Positions 1 to 10,924 of a stretch of DNA of 64,000 bases are shown here, piece by piece. The DNA is from Mycobacterium sp. ENV421 (GTDB lineage: Bacteria > Actinomycetota > Actinomycetes > Mycobacteriales > Mycobacteriaceae). The notes under the pieces were generated by a model, which was given only the letters and a program-made list of their open reading frames with translations, ran no database searches and was not told where the DNA came from. The translations under genes were made by a program, and so were the position numbers. The stretch's first letter is position 1. Each line of letters opens with the position of its first letter. The DNA is taken from assembly GCF_002887815.1 (NCBI RefSeq), contig NZ_PDHO01000006.1, positions 1 through 64,000 of the forward strand, given 5' to 3'.

Positions 1-70
1 CACTTTCCTCATTCCGACACCCCACGACCAACCAATTTATCGGTGGATCGAGGCTAAGCTCGGATCATGA
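1..70 (+). CDS. C-terminal end of an unidentified protein (partial)
   Basis: The second frame is open from the window edge to a TGA at 68-70 and gives 22 residues ending IEAKLGS. The segment IPTPHDQPIY resembles the C-terminal helix region of ketopantoate reductase-like proteins (an I/L-PTP followed by a Tyr-containing helix), but this is too short to be sure. The third frame is also open here and runs on into the next ORF, so the true reading frame is uncertain. The rest of the gene lies to the left of the window. Confidence 0.3.
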   Translation, partial: TFLIPTPHDQPIYRWIEAKLGS

Positions 71-104
71 GGAGATTCACGCGCTGCAGGACCGCATCCA
101 GGCC

Positions 105-482
105 ATGATCGACACCTGCGCGGCGCCGCAGCAAATCAGCAACGCCGCGGCATCGGCACCGAGCGAGCAGACTGTTTCTCCTTCTCTCCCAACAGCATTG
201 GCCCAGCATCGGATTCCGGACCGGGTGCGGATACCCGATGTCGTCGCCGCCGACGACGGTCCGGCACCGAACGGCAACACGGCCGGGCACACCTCTCCCG
301 CGGGGACCGTGCGCCCGCCGCTGCCTGCGCGGTCCGCCGCGACGGCCCCACACCCGGCGGCGGCCGTGAATCCAGGCCTGCCGCAGCCCGATAGCGGCCC
401 GGCGGTCAGCGCGGGCGATCCACCGCATCCCGCGACGGCACCTCACCGCTCGACGAGCCGGACGGCACGCCCGGGCCGTTAG
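105..482 (+). CDS. Hypothetical Ala/Pro-rich protein (doubtful)
   Basis: A 125-residue open frame of low complexity, rich in Ala and Pro, with no recognisable domain. The frame is open upstream of the ATG back to the window edge, and the residues just before the ATG (HEEIHALQDRIQ) look like a genuine helix. This may therefore be the tail of a longer protein, or a frameshifted extension of the partial gene at 1-70, rather than a gene starting at 105. Third-position GC is fairly high but less consistent than in echA16. It ends 21 bases before echA16. No function can be assigned. Confidence 0.25.
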   Translation: MIDTCAAPQQISNAAASAPSEQTVSPSLPTALAQHRIPDRVRIPDVVAADDGPAPNGNTAGHTSPAGTVRPPLPARSAATAPHPAAAVNPGLPQPDSGPAVSAGDPPHPATAPHRSTSRTARPGR

Positions 483-503
483 GGGTGCCGATACGGTGTC
501 CCT

Positions 504-1262
504 ATGACCGGCGACGACATCCTGCTCATTGACACCACCGACCGCGTCCGCACGGTGACGCTGAATCGGCCCAACTCGCGTAACGCGCTGTCGAGCGCAC
601 TGCGCAGCCGTTTCTTCAGCGCATTGCGCGACGCGGACGCCGACGAGGGCGTCGACGTCATCGTCGTCACCGGCGCCGACCCGGTGTTCTGCGCGGGGCT
701 GGACCTCAAGGAGCTCGGAGACACCACTGAGCTGCCCGACATCTCCCCCAAGTGGCCGCCCATGACCAAGCCCGTCGTCGGCGCCATCAACGGCGCGGCC
801 GTGACCGGTGGACTCGAACTGGCCCTGTACTGCGACATTCTGATCGCCTCCGAACACGCTCGCTTCGCCGACACCCACGCCCGGGTAGGGCTGCTGCCGA
901 CGTGGGGCCTCAGCGTGCGACTGCCGCAGAAGGTCGGCGTCGGAATGGCCCGGCGGATGAGCCTGACCGGGGACTACCTGTCCGCCGAGGACGCGCTGCG
1001 GGCCGGGTTGGTGACTCAGGTCGTCGCCCACGAGGAGCTGCTGCCCACCGCGCGGGCGGTGGCCGCCTCGATCGTCGGCAACAACCAGAAGGCCGTCCGC
1101 GCGCTGCTGGCTTCATACCACCGCATCGACGAGGACCAGACCGGCTCGGGACTGTGGATCGAGGCGATGTCGGCCAGGAAGTGGATGGCGGCGACGTCCG
1201 GTGACGACATCGCCGCCAGCCGCGCGTCGGTGATCGAACGCGGCCGCAGCCAGGTGAAATAA
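504..1262 (+). CDS. echA16: Enoyl-CoA hydratase/isomerase family protein EchA16
   Basis: A crotonase-fold protein of 252 residues, the usual length for the family. It would act on acyl-CoA thioesters, probably in cytosolic fatty-acid or sterol degradation. The oxyanion-hole segments are visible as CAGLDL (about 68-73) and AAVTGGLELA (about 96-105). The segment THARVGLLPTWG (about 120-131) lies where many hydratases have a second catalytic Glu. That Glu is absent, so the activity may be isomerase-like or something other than classical hydration. The sequence closely matches my memory of M. tuberculosis EchA16 (Rv2831) and the next conserved gene is dinF, as there. It is convergent with the GH18-like gene, with only 7 bases between the stops. 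Confidence 0.9.
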   Translation: MTGDDILLIDTTDRVRTVTLNRPNSRNALSSALRSRFFSALRDADADEGVDVIVVTGADPVFCAGLDLKELGDTTELPDISPKWPPMTKPVVGAINGAAVTGGLELALYCDILIASEHARFADTHARVGLLPTWGLSVRLPQKVGVGMARRMSLTGDYLSAEDALRAGLVTQVVAHEELLPTARAVAASIVGNNQKAVRALLASYHRIDEDQTGSGLWIEAMSARKWMAATSGDDIAASRASVIERGRSQVK

Positions 1263-1269
1263 CTTCCGG

Positions 1270-4251
1270 CTAAACCGCTTTCGCGGCGGCGATGAGGCTC
1301 TGCCACTTCGCCAGCGTGCTGGCATCCTTGGCGATGATGTTGCCGGCCTGCAGCTGACTCAGCGTCACACCCTGCAGCGTGTAGGTGTGATTGTTGCCGA
1401 CCACGGAGATCACCACGGAACCGGCCTTCTCGGTGACGTCGAATTCGCTGGGCTGCATCCAGACGAAGTCCAGGGTGTCCTTCGCCGGGTTGAAGCTCAG
1501 CACCGGGTTGCTGCCCCAGCCCCACGTGATCGTCGTGGTCGTGCCGCCCGTCACCGGGGTGCCACCGCCGGTGCCGCCAGTTCCACCGGTGCCCCCGGTG
1601 CTGCTGTAGTCGACGACGTTGATCGTGCCGTAATCGTTGAACACCTTGCTGAATGCGCCTTGCGGATCACTCAACCCGGAGGCGCCGGTGCTCGCCTGCC
1701 CGAGGGTCCCCGGGGTATCGCGGAGCACCTGCCACATCGACAGCATGCCGATGCCGTTGGCGCGGGCGAAGTCCTCCAGGGCCTGCGCATCGGCCACGGT
1801 GAACACCTCGGAGAGGACGTCGTTGACGCCGAGCATCGGAGTCACACCGATCTGGCTGTATCCAAAGCTCTGCCCGTACTTGCCGTACAGCGATTTCAGC
1901 TGTGTGTAGGTCGACTGCGCTGACTGAATTGCATACGCGCCCATAGTCTTTGCGCCCGGGCCGCTGGTCGGGGCGGCGGACTCGCCGTAGTCCATCGCCA
2001 TCACGTTCACGCCGTCGAGTTTGACCCCGGCCTTGACCGCGGCGTCCACGACGTTGAGACCGTCGGCGGTCAACCCGGTCGGCAACACCGGCAGCGTGTA
2101 CCAGATGTGCAGCTCCGGCTTTTGCTTCTGCAGCAGCGCGAGCGCCTGGCTGTTGAGGGCGACCGACGCCGGATCGGCGACGGCGGCACCTTCGATGTCG
2201 AAATCGATGTGGGTGACGCCGTACGTGTCGATAACCGCGGCGTAGGCGTCGGCCAGTTCCTGGGCGCTGCGGCCCTTCGCCGCATACGCCTGGGCGATGC
2301 TCGTGCCCGACGCGCCTCCGAACGAGATCATCACGTCGCCGCCGGCCGCCTTGAACGTGGCGATCGAGGTGTTGATGGCGACCGCCTGTTCGTTCGTCGA
2401 ACTCGGTTCCAGCGCAGCCAATCCCGCCCATGCGAGATTGCCGTTCTGGTCGGCTTGCATGAAGCCGAGCGTCACCAGCGAGGTGCCGTAGGTCTTCGAC
2501 AGCCCAAGCAGGTTCGGGACCGGGTAGGCGCCCATGTCGATGTACGGCGCGAAGAAGCTATCACCCCACCGCGCGGTTCCGCCCGGCGTCGTCGCGGTGT
2601 CGTCGTTGGTGATCGTGCCGACCGCCGAGCCGTCGGCGATGGTGGCGCCGGACGCATTCGATAGCGTCACCGTGAACGTCTCGGTCGGCTCGACCGTGGT
2701 ATCCCCCAGCACGCCGACGTTGATGACCTGGGACACCTGCCCCGCGGCGAAGGTGATGGTGCCTGCGCCGGCCGTGTAGTCCTGGCCGGCGGTGGCCGTA
2801 CCGTTGGCGGTGGTGTAGTTCAGGGTGATCGGCGTCGTCGACGCTTTCGACAGCGTCACCGCGAACGCCATCGAGCTGCTGCCGCTGTTGCCTTCGGCCG
2901 CGGTGGCGTCGGCGATCGAGATGCTCGGCAGCACGGGCGCGGCGTCGTCATTGGTGATGGTGCCGGTCGCGGTGGCTCTGCCGATGGTGGCACCCGACGG
3001 ATTCGACAGCGAGACCGTGAACGTCTCGGTCGGTTCGACCGTCGTGTCCCCCAGCACGCCGACGTTCACCACCTGGGACACCTGCCCCGCGGCGAAGGTG
3101 ACGGTGCCCGAGCCGGCCGCGTAATCCTGCCCGGCGGTCGCCGACCCGTTGGCGGTCGTGTAATTCACCGTCACCGGCTTGGTGCTGGCCTTCGACAGGG
3201 TGATCGTGAAGGCGGCGTTGGTGGTGCCGCTGTTGCCTTCGGTCGCCGTCGCGTCGGCGACCGAGACACTGGGCACCGCGGTCTGGGCGCCACTGATCAG
3301 CGACTGCCACTTGGCCACGGTGCCCGCGTCCTTGGCGACGATGTTGGTCATCGACAGCTGCCCGAGGCTGACGCCTTGCAGCGTGTAGGAGTGGTTGTTG
3401 TCGACAACCCCGATCACCACGGATCCGGACCTCTCGACGACGGTGAATTGATTGGACTGCATCCACCCGAAGTCGAGCTTGTCGGTGGCCGGGTTGAAGG
3501 CCAACGCCGGGTTCGATCCCCAGGCCCAGGTGATCGTGGTCGTGGTGCCGGTGGTGGCGGCCGACAGGCTGCGGGCGGCCGGCGCGGACGTCCACGCCGT
3601 CACCTGGTTGACCACGGCCTCGATGTCGCGCCTGATCAGCGCCAGTGCGCCGGTCAGTAGCTGGATCGGGGCCGGCGGCAGGCCGGTGCCCGGCCTCAGA
3701 CCGAACAGCGACAGGAATCCCGACACGATGGTCGGTGGGCGAATCGCGACGGCCGCGGCGTGCCGCGCCGGCGCAACGAGGGCGGCCGGAACCGACACTG
3801 CGGACGGCGCCGCGGTAGCAGCTGGCAAATCCTGCTCGGTTGCAGACGCGACGGCGGCCGCGGTGTTCGGTCCGCCGAGATCCACCCGATCAGCGGCTTG
3901 CGCTTTCTCCGCAGACACGGCATCTGCGGGGGTCGTCGCTGGTGTGTCTGACCGGTCCGCAGCACTGGGCCGCGTTGCCGACGTCCGGCCGTTCGACTTC
4001 TTCTGCGGGCCCGCAGCACCGTGGGGCTGCTGCGCCGCGCGACGGGACGAGCCGACAGCCCGCGGCCCTGATCGGGAAGAATCGGCCGAACCCGGCGAAT
4101 CGGACGACTTCGAGGATGTCGAGGAATGCGCGGTCGAGCCGGAGTCCGGACCTTCAGCCGCCGCAACTCCGGGATTGCTGGCAACTGCCACGCCCAGGCC
4201 CATGGCAAACGCCGCCGACCCAATGCGAAATCCAAAGTTGGTCGAACTCAT
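1270..4251 (-). CDS. Secreted GH18 chitinase-like protein with two Calx-beta domains and a duplicated beta-rich module
   Basis: The start is the ATG at 4251, because MSSTNFGFRIGSAAFAMGLG leads into a signal peptide ending near AAA (about 32). The longer frame upstream would bury the signal. The protein is 993 residues. In order: signal peptide; Ser/Ala/Pro-rich low-complexity region (33-165); an 85-residue beta-rich module (236-320); two Calx-beta domains (326-435, 442-551); a GH18-type TIM barrel (about 560-880) with HIDFDIEG at 681-688, where Glu687 matches the catalytic acid of DxDxE; a Gly/Thr linker; and a second copy of the module (904-990). Such proteins hydrolyse or bind chitin-like polysaccharides outside the cell, and Calx-beta domains bind calcium. 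Here M. tuberculosis has the ugp sugar-transport genes, so this looks like a lineage-specific insertion. Substrate unknown. Confidence 0.8.
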   Translation of the reverse strand: MSSTNFGFRIGSAAFAMGLGVAVASNPGVAAAEGPDSGSTAHSSTSSKSSDSPGSADSSRSGPRAVGSSRRAAQQPHGAAGPQKKSNGRTSATRPSAADRSDTPATTPADAVSAEKAQAADRVDLGGPNTAAAVASATEQDLPAATAAPSAVSVPAALVAPARHAAAVAIRPPTIVSGFLSLFGLRPGTGLPPAPIQLLTGALALIRRDIEAVVNQVTAWTSAPAARSLSAATTGTTTTITWAWGSNPALAFNPATDKLDFGWMQSNQFTVVERSGSVVIGVVDNNHSYTLQGVSLGQLSMTNIVAKDAGTVAKWQSLISGAQTAVPSVSVADATATEGNSGTTNAAFTITLSKASTKPVTVNYTTANGSATAGQDYAAGSGTVTFAAGQVSQVVNVGVLGDTTVEPTETFTVSLSNPSGATIGRATATGTITNDDAAPVLPSISIADATAAEGNSGSSSMAFAVTLSKASTTPITLNYTTANGTATAGQDYTAGAGTITFAAGQVSQVINVGVLGDTTVEPTETFTVTLSNASGATIADGSAVGTITNDDTATTPGGTARWGDSFFAPYIDMGAYPVPNLLGLSKTYGTSLVTLGFMQADQNGNLAWAGLAALEPSSTNEQAVAINTSIATFKAAGGDVMISFGGASGTSIAQAYAAKGRSAQELADAYAAVIDTYGVTHIDFDIEGAAVADPASVALNSQALALLQKQKPELHIWYTLPVLPTGLTADGLNVVDAAVKAGVKLDGVNVMAMDYGESAAPTSGPGAKTMGAYAIQSAQSTYTQLKSLYGKYGQSFGYSQIGVTPMLGVNDVLSEVFTVADAQALEDFARANGIGMLSMWQVLRDTPGTLGQASTGASGLSDPQGAFSKVFNDYGTINVVDYSSTGGTGGTGGTGGGTPVTGGTTTTITWGWGSNPVLSFNPAKDTLDFVWMQPSEFDVTEKAGSVVISVVGNNHTYTLQGVTLSQLQAGNIIAKDASTLAKWQSLIAAAKAV
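1282..1542 (-). repeat. Second copy of 85-residue WxWGS module (codons 904-990)
   Basis: C-terminal copy of the module at 3292-3546, separated from the catalytic barrel by a Gly-rich linker. The copies are clearly homologous but more diverged than the Calx-beta pair, so this duplication is older. It ends three codons before the stop. Confidence 0.7.
2599..3276 (-). repeat. Tandem DNA repeat encoding the two Calx-beta domains
   Basis: Two copies, about 2947-3276 and 2599-2928, lie head to tail with a period of about 348 bases and encode domains of near-identical sequence (ATEGNSG... to ...GTITNDD). Long stretches are identical at base level, for example around CCCCCAGCACGCCGACGTT in both copies. 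This indicates recent internal duplication, and the repeat could recombine. Confidence 0.8.
3292..3546 (-). repeat. First copy of 85-residue WxWGS module (codons 236-320)
   Basis: Encodes TTTITWAWGSNP... to ...AKWQSLIS. It pairs with the second copy at 1282-1542. Shared features are W-x-WGSNP, FNPA-x-D-x-LDF, SVVI-x-VV-x-NNH-x-YTLQGV-x-L and the terminal AKDA-x-T-x-AKWQSLI. The alternating pattern suggests a beta-sandwich or beta-roll, possibly carbohydrate- or calcium-binding. Confidence 0.7.
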
Positions 4252-4377
4252 GGAGCCCCCGTCACGAATCGATGTATCAGCAACGTCATTAATAACCCAC
4301 CAGCGACGTGTTCGGAAGTAACTCAGCAAAAATTGATACATAGGCACGCAACATATTTGACGGGCTACTCATTTACG

Positions 4378-4637
4378 CTCGGCTTCCTGAACGAGGCGCA
4401 CGAGGTCTGCGGCGGCGACGAACGGCTCGCCGCGACGCTCACCGAGCGGTTCGACGAGGTCCCGCGCTGGTGGCCAGCGACGGCATCGGCGACGACGACA
4501 TGGCGGCCGCGCACGGGGGCGACACCTACAATCCGATCGATCCGGCCGGTCTCGCGGACCGGCTTTCCGCGGCTGGATTCGAGCGAATCGACGTGCGCAC
4601 CAACGACTTCGGCTGGGCAGCAATCGCCCGCCGCTAG
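4378..4637 (+). pseudogene. Remnant of a class I SAM-dependent methyltransferase
   Basis: Two adjacent frames together give the C-terminal part of a methyltransferase-like protein. One frame reads GFLNEAHEVCGGDERLAA and on to about 4470. The next continues as LVASDGIGDDDMAAAHGGD and TYNPIDPAGLADRLSAAGF, ending IARR with a TAG at 4635-4637. The TYNPIDP-x-x-LADRL-x-AAGF segment is typical of the last strands of Methyltransf_11-type enzymes. The SAM-binding N-terminus is missing and at least one frameshift lies near 4470. The stop overlaps the 3' end of dinF, so this is degraded DNA squeezed between the GH18-like gene and dinF. Confidence 0.55.
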
Positions 4638-5971
4638 TTGGTGCCGGGCACCAACCAGCGCCCGGAGAAGGCGCGCCACCCGACGAAGACCAGTCGCAGC
4701 ACCATGAACGTGCTCAGGCCTGACCAAATGCCGAGCAGCCCCCAGCCGAAAGCCAGCGACAACCAGATCAGCGGCAGGAAACCGACCAGAGCGCTGACCA
4801 ATGTCGCGGTGCGCATGAACGCGGCATCGCCGGCGCCCAGCAGCACCCCGTCGAGCGCGAAGACTATTCCGGCGATGGGCAATTGGGCCACCATGAACCA
4901 CCACGGCACCCCGATCTCCGCCAGCACCGACCGGTCGTCGGTGAACAACGACGGCAGCACCGAAGCACCGGCGGCAAAAGCGAGAGCCAGCACCGAGGCG
5001 GCGATCGCGGAGAACACCGTCACCCGCCACGCGACCGACTTCGCGTGTTCCGTCCGCCCCGCGCCGAGCGCGGCACCCACCAGCGACTGCGCGGCGATCG
5101 CGAGTGAATCCAGCACCAGCGCAAGGAAATTCCACAGCTGCAGCACGACCTGATGCGCGGCGACGGCCGCCGCACCGAACCGGGCGGCCACCGCGGCAGC
5201 CGAGACGAAACACGCCTGGAAGGCCATGGTCCGCAGCACCAGATCACGGCCCATCACCACCTGCGCGCGCAGCACCGACGTGTCCAGGCGCAGCGGCACC
5301 TTCTCGACCAGCAGCGCCCAGCAGAAGAGAACCGCGGCGAGCCACTGCCCCACCAGATTGGCGATGGCCGAACCGGCCAGTTCCAGCCGCGGCAGGCCCA
5401 GCCAGCCGTAGACGAGCAGCGGGCACAGCACCGCCGAGACACCGAAACCCACCAGCACATAGCGCAGTGGACGCATGGTGTCCTGCACACCGCGCATCCA
5501 GCCGTTGCCTGCCGCGGAGATGAGGATGGCCGGCACACCGAAGATCGCGATGCGCACCCAGGGCAGTGCGGCACCGGCGATGTCGCCACCGCCGGACTTC
5601 GTGCCCGCGATCGCCGACACAATCGGAACCGCGGCCACTTGAACGGCAGCCACGATCGCGACGCCCATCCCCAGCGCCAGCCAGGTGGCCTGTACCCCTT
5701 CGCCGACGGCCGCGGCACGGTCACCCGCGCCGTAGAAACGCGCGGAGCGAGCCGTCGTCCCGTACGACAGGAAGGTGAGCTGGGCGCTGACGACCGACAG
5801 GATCAGACCGCCGATCGCCAGGCCGGCCAGGCTCAGCGCGCCTAGCCGGCCGACGATCGCGATGTCGAACAGCAGATAGATCGGTTCGGCGGCAAGGACA
5901 CCCAACGCGGGAAGCGCCAGCGCCGCGATCCGCAGGCTGGTTACTGAGGCGTCGTCGGCTGAGTCAGTCAA
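4634..5971 (-). CDS. dinF: MATE family efflux transporter DinF
   Basis: A 445-residue polytopic inner-membrane protein of normal MATE length (about 12 helices in two 6-helix halves). It is expected to export cationic compounds in exchange for Na+ or H+. The N-terminal segment LPALGVLAAEPIYLLFDIAIVG is the characteristic first helix of the DinF subgroup. The first codon is TTG at 5971 with only a weak ribosome-binding site, so the start is approximate. The gene order dinF-nrnA-rbfA-infB is the same as in M. tuberculosis (Rv2836c-Rv2839c). It is separated from nrnA by a 61-base palindromic element and may or may not share the operon transcript. Confidence 0.88.
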   Translation of the reverse strand: MTDSADDASVTSLRIAALALPALGVLAAEPIYLLFDIAIVGRLGALSLAGLAIGGLILSVVSAQLTFLSYGTTARSARFYGAGDRAAAVGEGVQATWLALGMGVAIVAAVQVAAVPIVSAIAGTKSGGGDIAGAALPWVRIAIFGVPAILISAAGNGWMRGVQDTMRPLRYVLVGFGVSAVLCPLLVYGWLGLPRLELAGSAIANLVGQWLAAVLFCWALLVEKVPLRLDTSVLRAQVVMGRDLVLRTMAFQACFVSAAAVAARFGAAAVAAHQVVLQLWNFLALVLDSLAIAAQSLVGAALGAGRTEHAKSVAWRVTVFSAIAASVLALAFAAGASVLPSLFTDDRSVLAEIGVPWWFMVAQLPIAGIVFALDGVLLGAGDAAFMRTATLVSALVGFLPLIWLSLAFGWGLLGIWSGLSTFMVLRLVFVGWRAFSGRWLVPGTN

Positions 5972-5993
5972 GCCCAGACCCCAGAGTATTGAG

Positions 5994-6054
5994 ATCGAGT
6001 TTCACCTTTTGCACTCGAAGTACGAGTAGATCGCTACCAAAGGTGAAATTCGAT
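5994..6054. repeat. Nested palindromic intergenic element
   Basis: Arms 5994-6009 (ATCGAGTTTCACCTTT) and 6039-6054 (AAAGGTGAAATTCGAT) are inverted repeats matching at 15 of 16 positions. Between them sits a second perfect dyad, ACTCG-AAGTA-CGAGT (6013-6027). The element fills most of the gap between nrnA and dinF. A folded transcript could attenuate or process the mRNA. It has no T-tract, so it is not a classical terminator. Confidence 0.75.
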
Positions 6055-6085
6055 GGTGCGGCAGCGGCGCCAGCCAAAACCCGAC

Positions 6086-7588
<1,503 letters not shown>

Positions 7589-7589
<1 letters not shown>

Positions 7590-10402
7590 TAGACGCGCTC
7601 CTTCTCGACCAGCTCGTAGGTCTCGATGACGTCGCCTTCCTTGATGTCGGAGTACGTCAGCGTCAGACCGCATTCGTAACCCTCGCGCACCTCGGTGGCG
7701 TCGTCCTTCTCCCGCTTGAGCGAGGAGACCGTGAGGTTCTCGGCGACGACGACGTTGTCACGCAGCAACCGCGCCTTGGCGTTGCGCCGCATGATCCCGG
7801 ACTGCACGAGGCAGCCGGCGATGTTGCCGACCTTCGACGACCGGAAGATCGCGCGGATCTCGGCGCGGCCGAGCTCCTTCTCCTCGTAGATCGGCTTGAG
7901 CATGCCCTTGAGCGCGCTCTGGATCTCGTCGATCGCCTGGTAGATCACCGAGTAGTACCGGATCTCGACACCCTCGCGGTTGGCCAGCTCGGTGGCCTTG
8001 CCCTCGGCGCGCACGTTGAACCCGATGATGATCGCGTCCGATGCCGACGCCAGGTTGACGTTGGTCTCGGTGACGCCACCGACACCACGATCGATGACGC
8101 GCAACTCCACCTCGTCGTCGATCTCGATGCCCAGCAAGGCTTCCTCGAGCGCCTCGACGGTGCCGGAGTTGTCGCCCTTGAGGATCAGGTTCAGCTGACT
8201 GGTTTCCTTCAGTGCCGAATCCAGGTCTTCCAGGCTGATCCGCTTGCGGGTACGGGCGGCCAGTGCGTTGCGCTTGCGCGCGCTGCGCCGGTCGGCGATC
8301 TGGCGGGCGATGCGGTCCTCGTCGACAACCAGGAAGTTGTCACCAGCACCTGGCACCGACGTGAAGCCGATGACCTGCACCGGTCGTGACGGCAACGCCT
8401 CGGTGACGTCCTCGCCGTGCTCGTCGACCATGCGGCGCACGCGGCCGTAGGCGTCGCCTGCGACCACAGAGTCGCCGACGCGCAGCGTGCCGCGGGTGAT
8501 CAGCACGGTCGCCACGGGACCGCGGCCGCGGTCCAGGTGCGCTTCGATAGCCACACCCTGGGCTTCCATATCGGGGTTGGCCCGCAGGTCCAGTGCCGCG
8601 TCGGCGGTCAGCAGCACCGCTTCTTCCAGCGCCTGGATGTTGGTGCCGTTCTTGGCCGAGATGTCGACGAACATGGTGTCGCCACCGAAGTCCTCGGCAA
8701 CCAGGTTGTACTCGGTGAGCTGCGCCCGGATCTTGGCCGGGTCGGCGCCCTCCTTGTCGATCTTGTTGACCGCGACCACGATCGGCACGTCAGCGGCCTG
8801 CGCGTGGTTGATGGCCTCCACCGTCTGCGGCATGACCCCGTCGTCGGCGGCGACCACCAGGATCGCGATGTCGGTGGCCTTCGCACCACGGGCACGCATG
8901 GCGGTGAACGCCTCGTGACCCGGGGTGTCGATGAACGTGATCGGGCGTTCGACCCCGTCATGCTCGACGGTCACCTGGTAGGCACCGATGTGCTGGGTGA
9001 TGCCACCGGCCTCGCCCTCGCGGACGCTGGCCTTGCGGATGGTGTCCAGCAGTCGGGTCTTGCCGTGGTCGACGTGACCCATGACGGTGACCACCGGCGG
9101 ACGGACCTCAAGGTCGCCCTCGTCGCCTTCGTCCTCGCCGTAGGTGAGGTCGAACGACTCCAGCAGCTCGCGGTCCTCGTCTTCCGGCGACACGACCTGC
9201 ACGACGTAGTTCATCTCGCCGCCGAGCAGCTCGAGCGTCTCGTCGCCGACCGACTGGGTGGCGGTCACCATCTCGCCGAGGTTGAACAGCGCCTGGACCA
9301 GTGCGGCCGGGTTGGCGTCGATCTTCTCGGCGAAGTCGCTCAGCGACGCGCCGCGGGCCAGCCGAATGGTCTCGCCGTTGCCGTGCGGCAACCGCACGCC
9401 ACCGACGACCGGCGCCTGCATGCTCTCGTACTCGGCGCGTTTTGCCCGCTTCGACTTGCGGCCACGACGCGGGGCACCGCCGGGACGGCCGAACGCGCCG
9501 GCCGCGCCACCGCGCTGACCGGGACGGCCGCCACCACCGCCGGGGCCACCGCCACCGGGACGGCCACGGAAGCCACCGGCAGCAGCGCCGCCGGCGCCAC
9601 CGCCGCCGCCACCGGGACCGCCGGTGCGGTAGTTACCGCCGCCGCCACCACCGGGACGGCCGCCACCACCGGGGCCTCCGCCGGGACGGGGACCGCCGCC
9701 GGGTCGCGGCGCGCCGGGACGACCGGGCGCACCGGGCCGGGCGCCGGGCGGACGGGGAGGCATGTTGCCGGGGGTTGCACCGCCGGGACGAGGCCCGCCA
9801 CCGGGACGCGGCCCGCCAGGACCGGGACGCGGGGCGCCGGGGCCACCGGGGCCTTGCGGGCGCGGCGCTGGGCGCTCGACCGGCTGGGCCGACGAGAACG
9901 GGTTGTTGCCGACGCGCGGCGGCCGGGGCATACCCGGCTTCGGCGCGGCCGGTCCCGGACGGGGACCGGGCGTCGGCCCGGGGCCGGTCGGTGCAGGTGC
10001 AGCGGGGGCCGCCGGAGCCGAAGCCGCCGGCGCAGCCGGGGCTGCAGGAGCGGGCGGCGCCGGAGTCGGCGCAGCCGGGGCTGGGGTCGGGGTTGGGGCC
10101 GGGGCGGCCGGTTTGGGTGCCGGCGCCGCGGGCGGCGCAGTCGCGACAGCGCCATCGGACACGGGCGCGGGCTTGGGTGCCGGAGCTCCGTTGCCGGCGG
10201 GGCTGGCCGGTGCGGCTTTCGCCGGGGCTTTGTCGGGCTTGCCGCCGCCGAACGATTCCCGCAGACGGCGGGCGACGGGGGCTTCCACCGTCGACGACGC
10301 GGATTTGACGAATTCGCCCTGGTCGCTCAGTCGGGCGAGAACTTCCTTGCTGGTGACACCGAGTTCCTTGGCCAACTCGTGTACACGGGCCTTACCTGCC
10401 AC
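7589..10402 (-). CDS. infB: Translation initiation factor IF-2
   Basis: A 937-residue GTPase that places initiator tRNA on the 30S subunit. The N-terminus [20 protein letters not shown] is the conserved IF2_N domain. It is followed by about 250 residues of Ala/Pro then Gly/Arg/Pro repeats (about 55-320), longer than in enterobacteria but usual in actinomycetes. The G1 motif GHVDHGKT is at about 441-448, followed by DTPGHEAF (G3) and NKIDK (G4), then the IF-2 C1/C2 domains to the end. It lies between ylxR and rbfA in the conserved operon and its stop overlaps the rbfA start. Confidence 0.97.
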
Positions 10403-10482
10403 TACATCTCCTACTCAAGAGGCGACAGCGGTGGTAGGCCGCGCCTCGGGTTTAGCTACGACGCATGGTCATCGTCGGGACT

Positions 10483-10857
10483 TCACGGTGTGCTCATGTT
10501 CTTCGCTGCCTGTTCTCTTGCCGGGCTGGCTGAGTTGTTCAGCGCCGTCTGGGCTCTGACGTACTCGACCACCGCGGATGTATCCGGTGAACCGGTGATG
10601 CGCAACGCTCGGCCGAATGCTCGCCGTCGAAACGCTGCCTGAAGGCACCGGTCGTCGGGGTGCAGCCACGCACCCCGCCCTGGGAGGTTACCTGCTTGAT
10701 CAACGGTTAGGGCGCTATGGCCGTTCCCGTTCGACACAGCCACCACTCGGAGGAGATCGACGGCCAACTCTCGCTTCCGGCACCCGACACATGTCCGTAC
10801 CGGACCTTCGGTACGTCGATGCGGTCGCTCGGGAGTCGGAGTCTCGCGCTGGATCAC
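10483..10857 (-). CDS. ylxR: YlxR family RNA-binding protein
   Basis: A small basic protein of the DUF448/YlxR family, normally encoded directly after nusA, proposed to bind RNA or modulate rnpB expression. The family signature GPVRTCVGCRKR is at about 18-29 and GRGAWLHPDDRCLQAAFRRRAFGRAL follows. I chose the GTG at 10857 (VIQRETPTPERP), giving 124 residues; an ATG at 10875 in the same frame is possible. The open frame continues upstream to 11151 but would overlap the FAD oxidoreductase gene. The C-terminal tail after the YlxR fold is longer than usual. Confidence 0.85.
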   Translation of the reverse strand: MIQRETPTPERPHRRTEGPVRTCVGCRKRELAVDLLRVVAVSNGNGHSALTVDQAGNLPGRGAWLHPDDRCLQAAFRRRAFGRALRITGSPDTSAVVEYVRAQTALNNSASPAREQAAKNMSTP

Positions 10858-10924
10858 GGCACAGTCTACCGTCATCGCGGCATCGCTCAGAACCACCCTT
10901 GGCCGGGCGATCCGGGCCGGGCCG

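Noticed and set aside
4252..4377. Possible small gene ahead of the GH18-like gene
   Set aside because: The minus-strand frame extending to 4347 precedes the signal peptide and lacks coding character; it is more likely promoter and leader.
8417..10642. 741-codon plus-strand frame opposite infB and ylxR
   Set aside because: It mirrors the minus-strand infB codons, has very low-complexity Arg/Gly/Thr-rich sequence and no family features; infB is certain.
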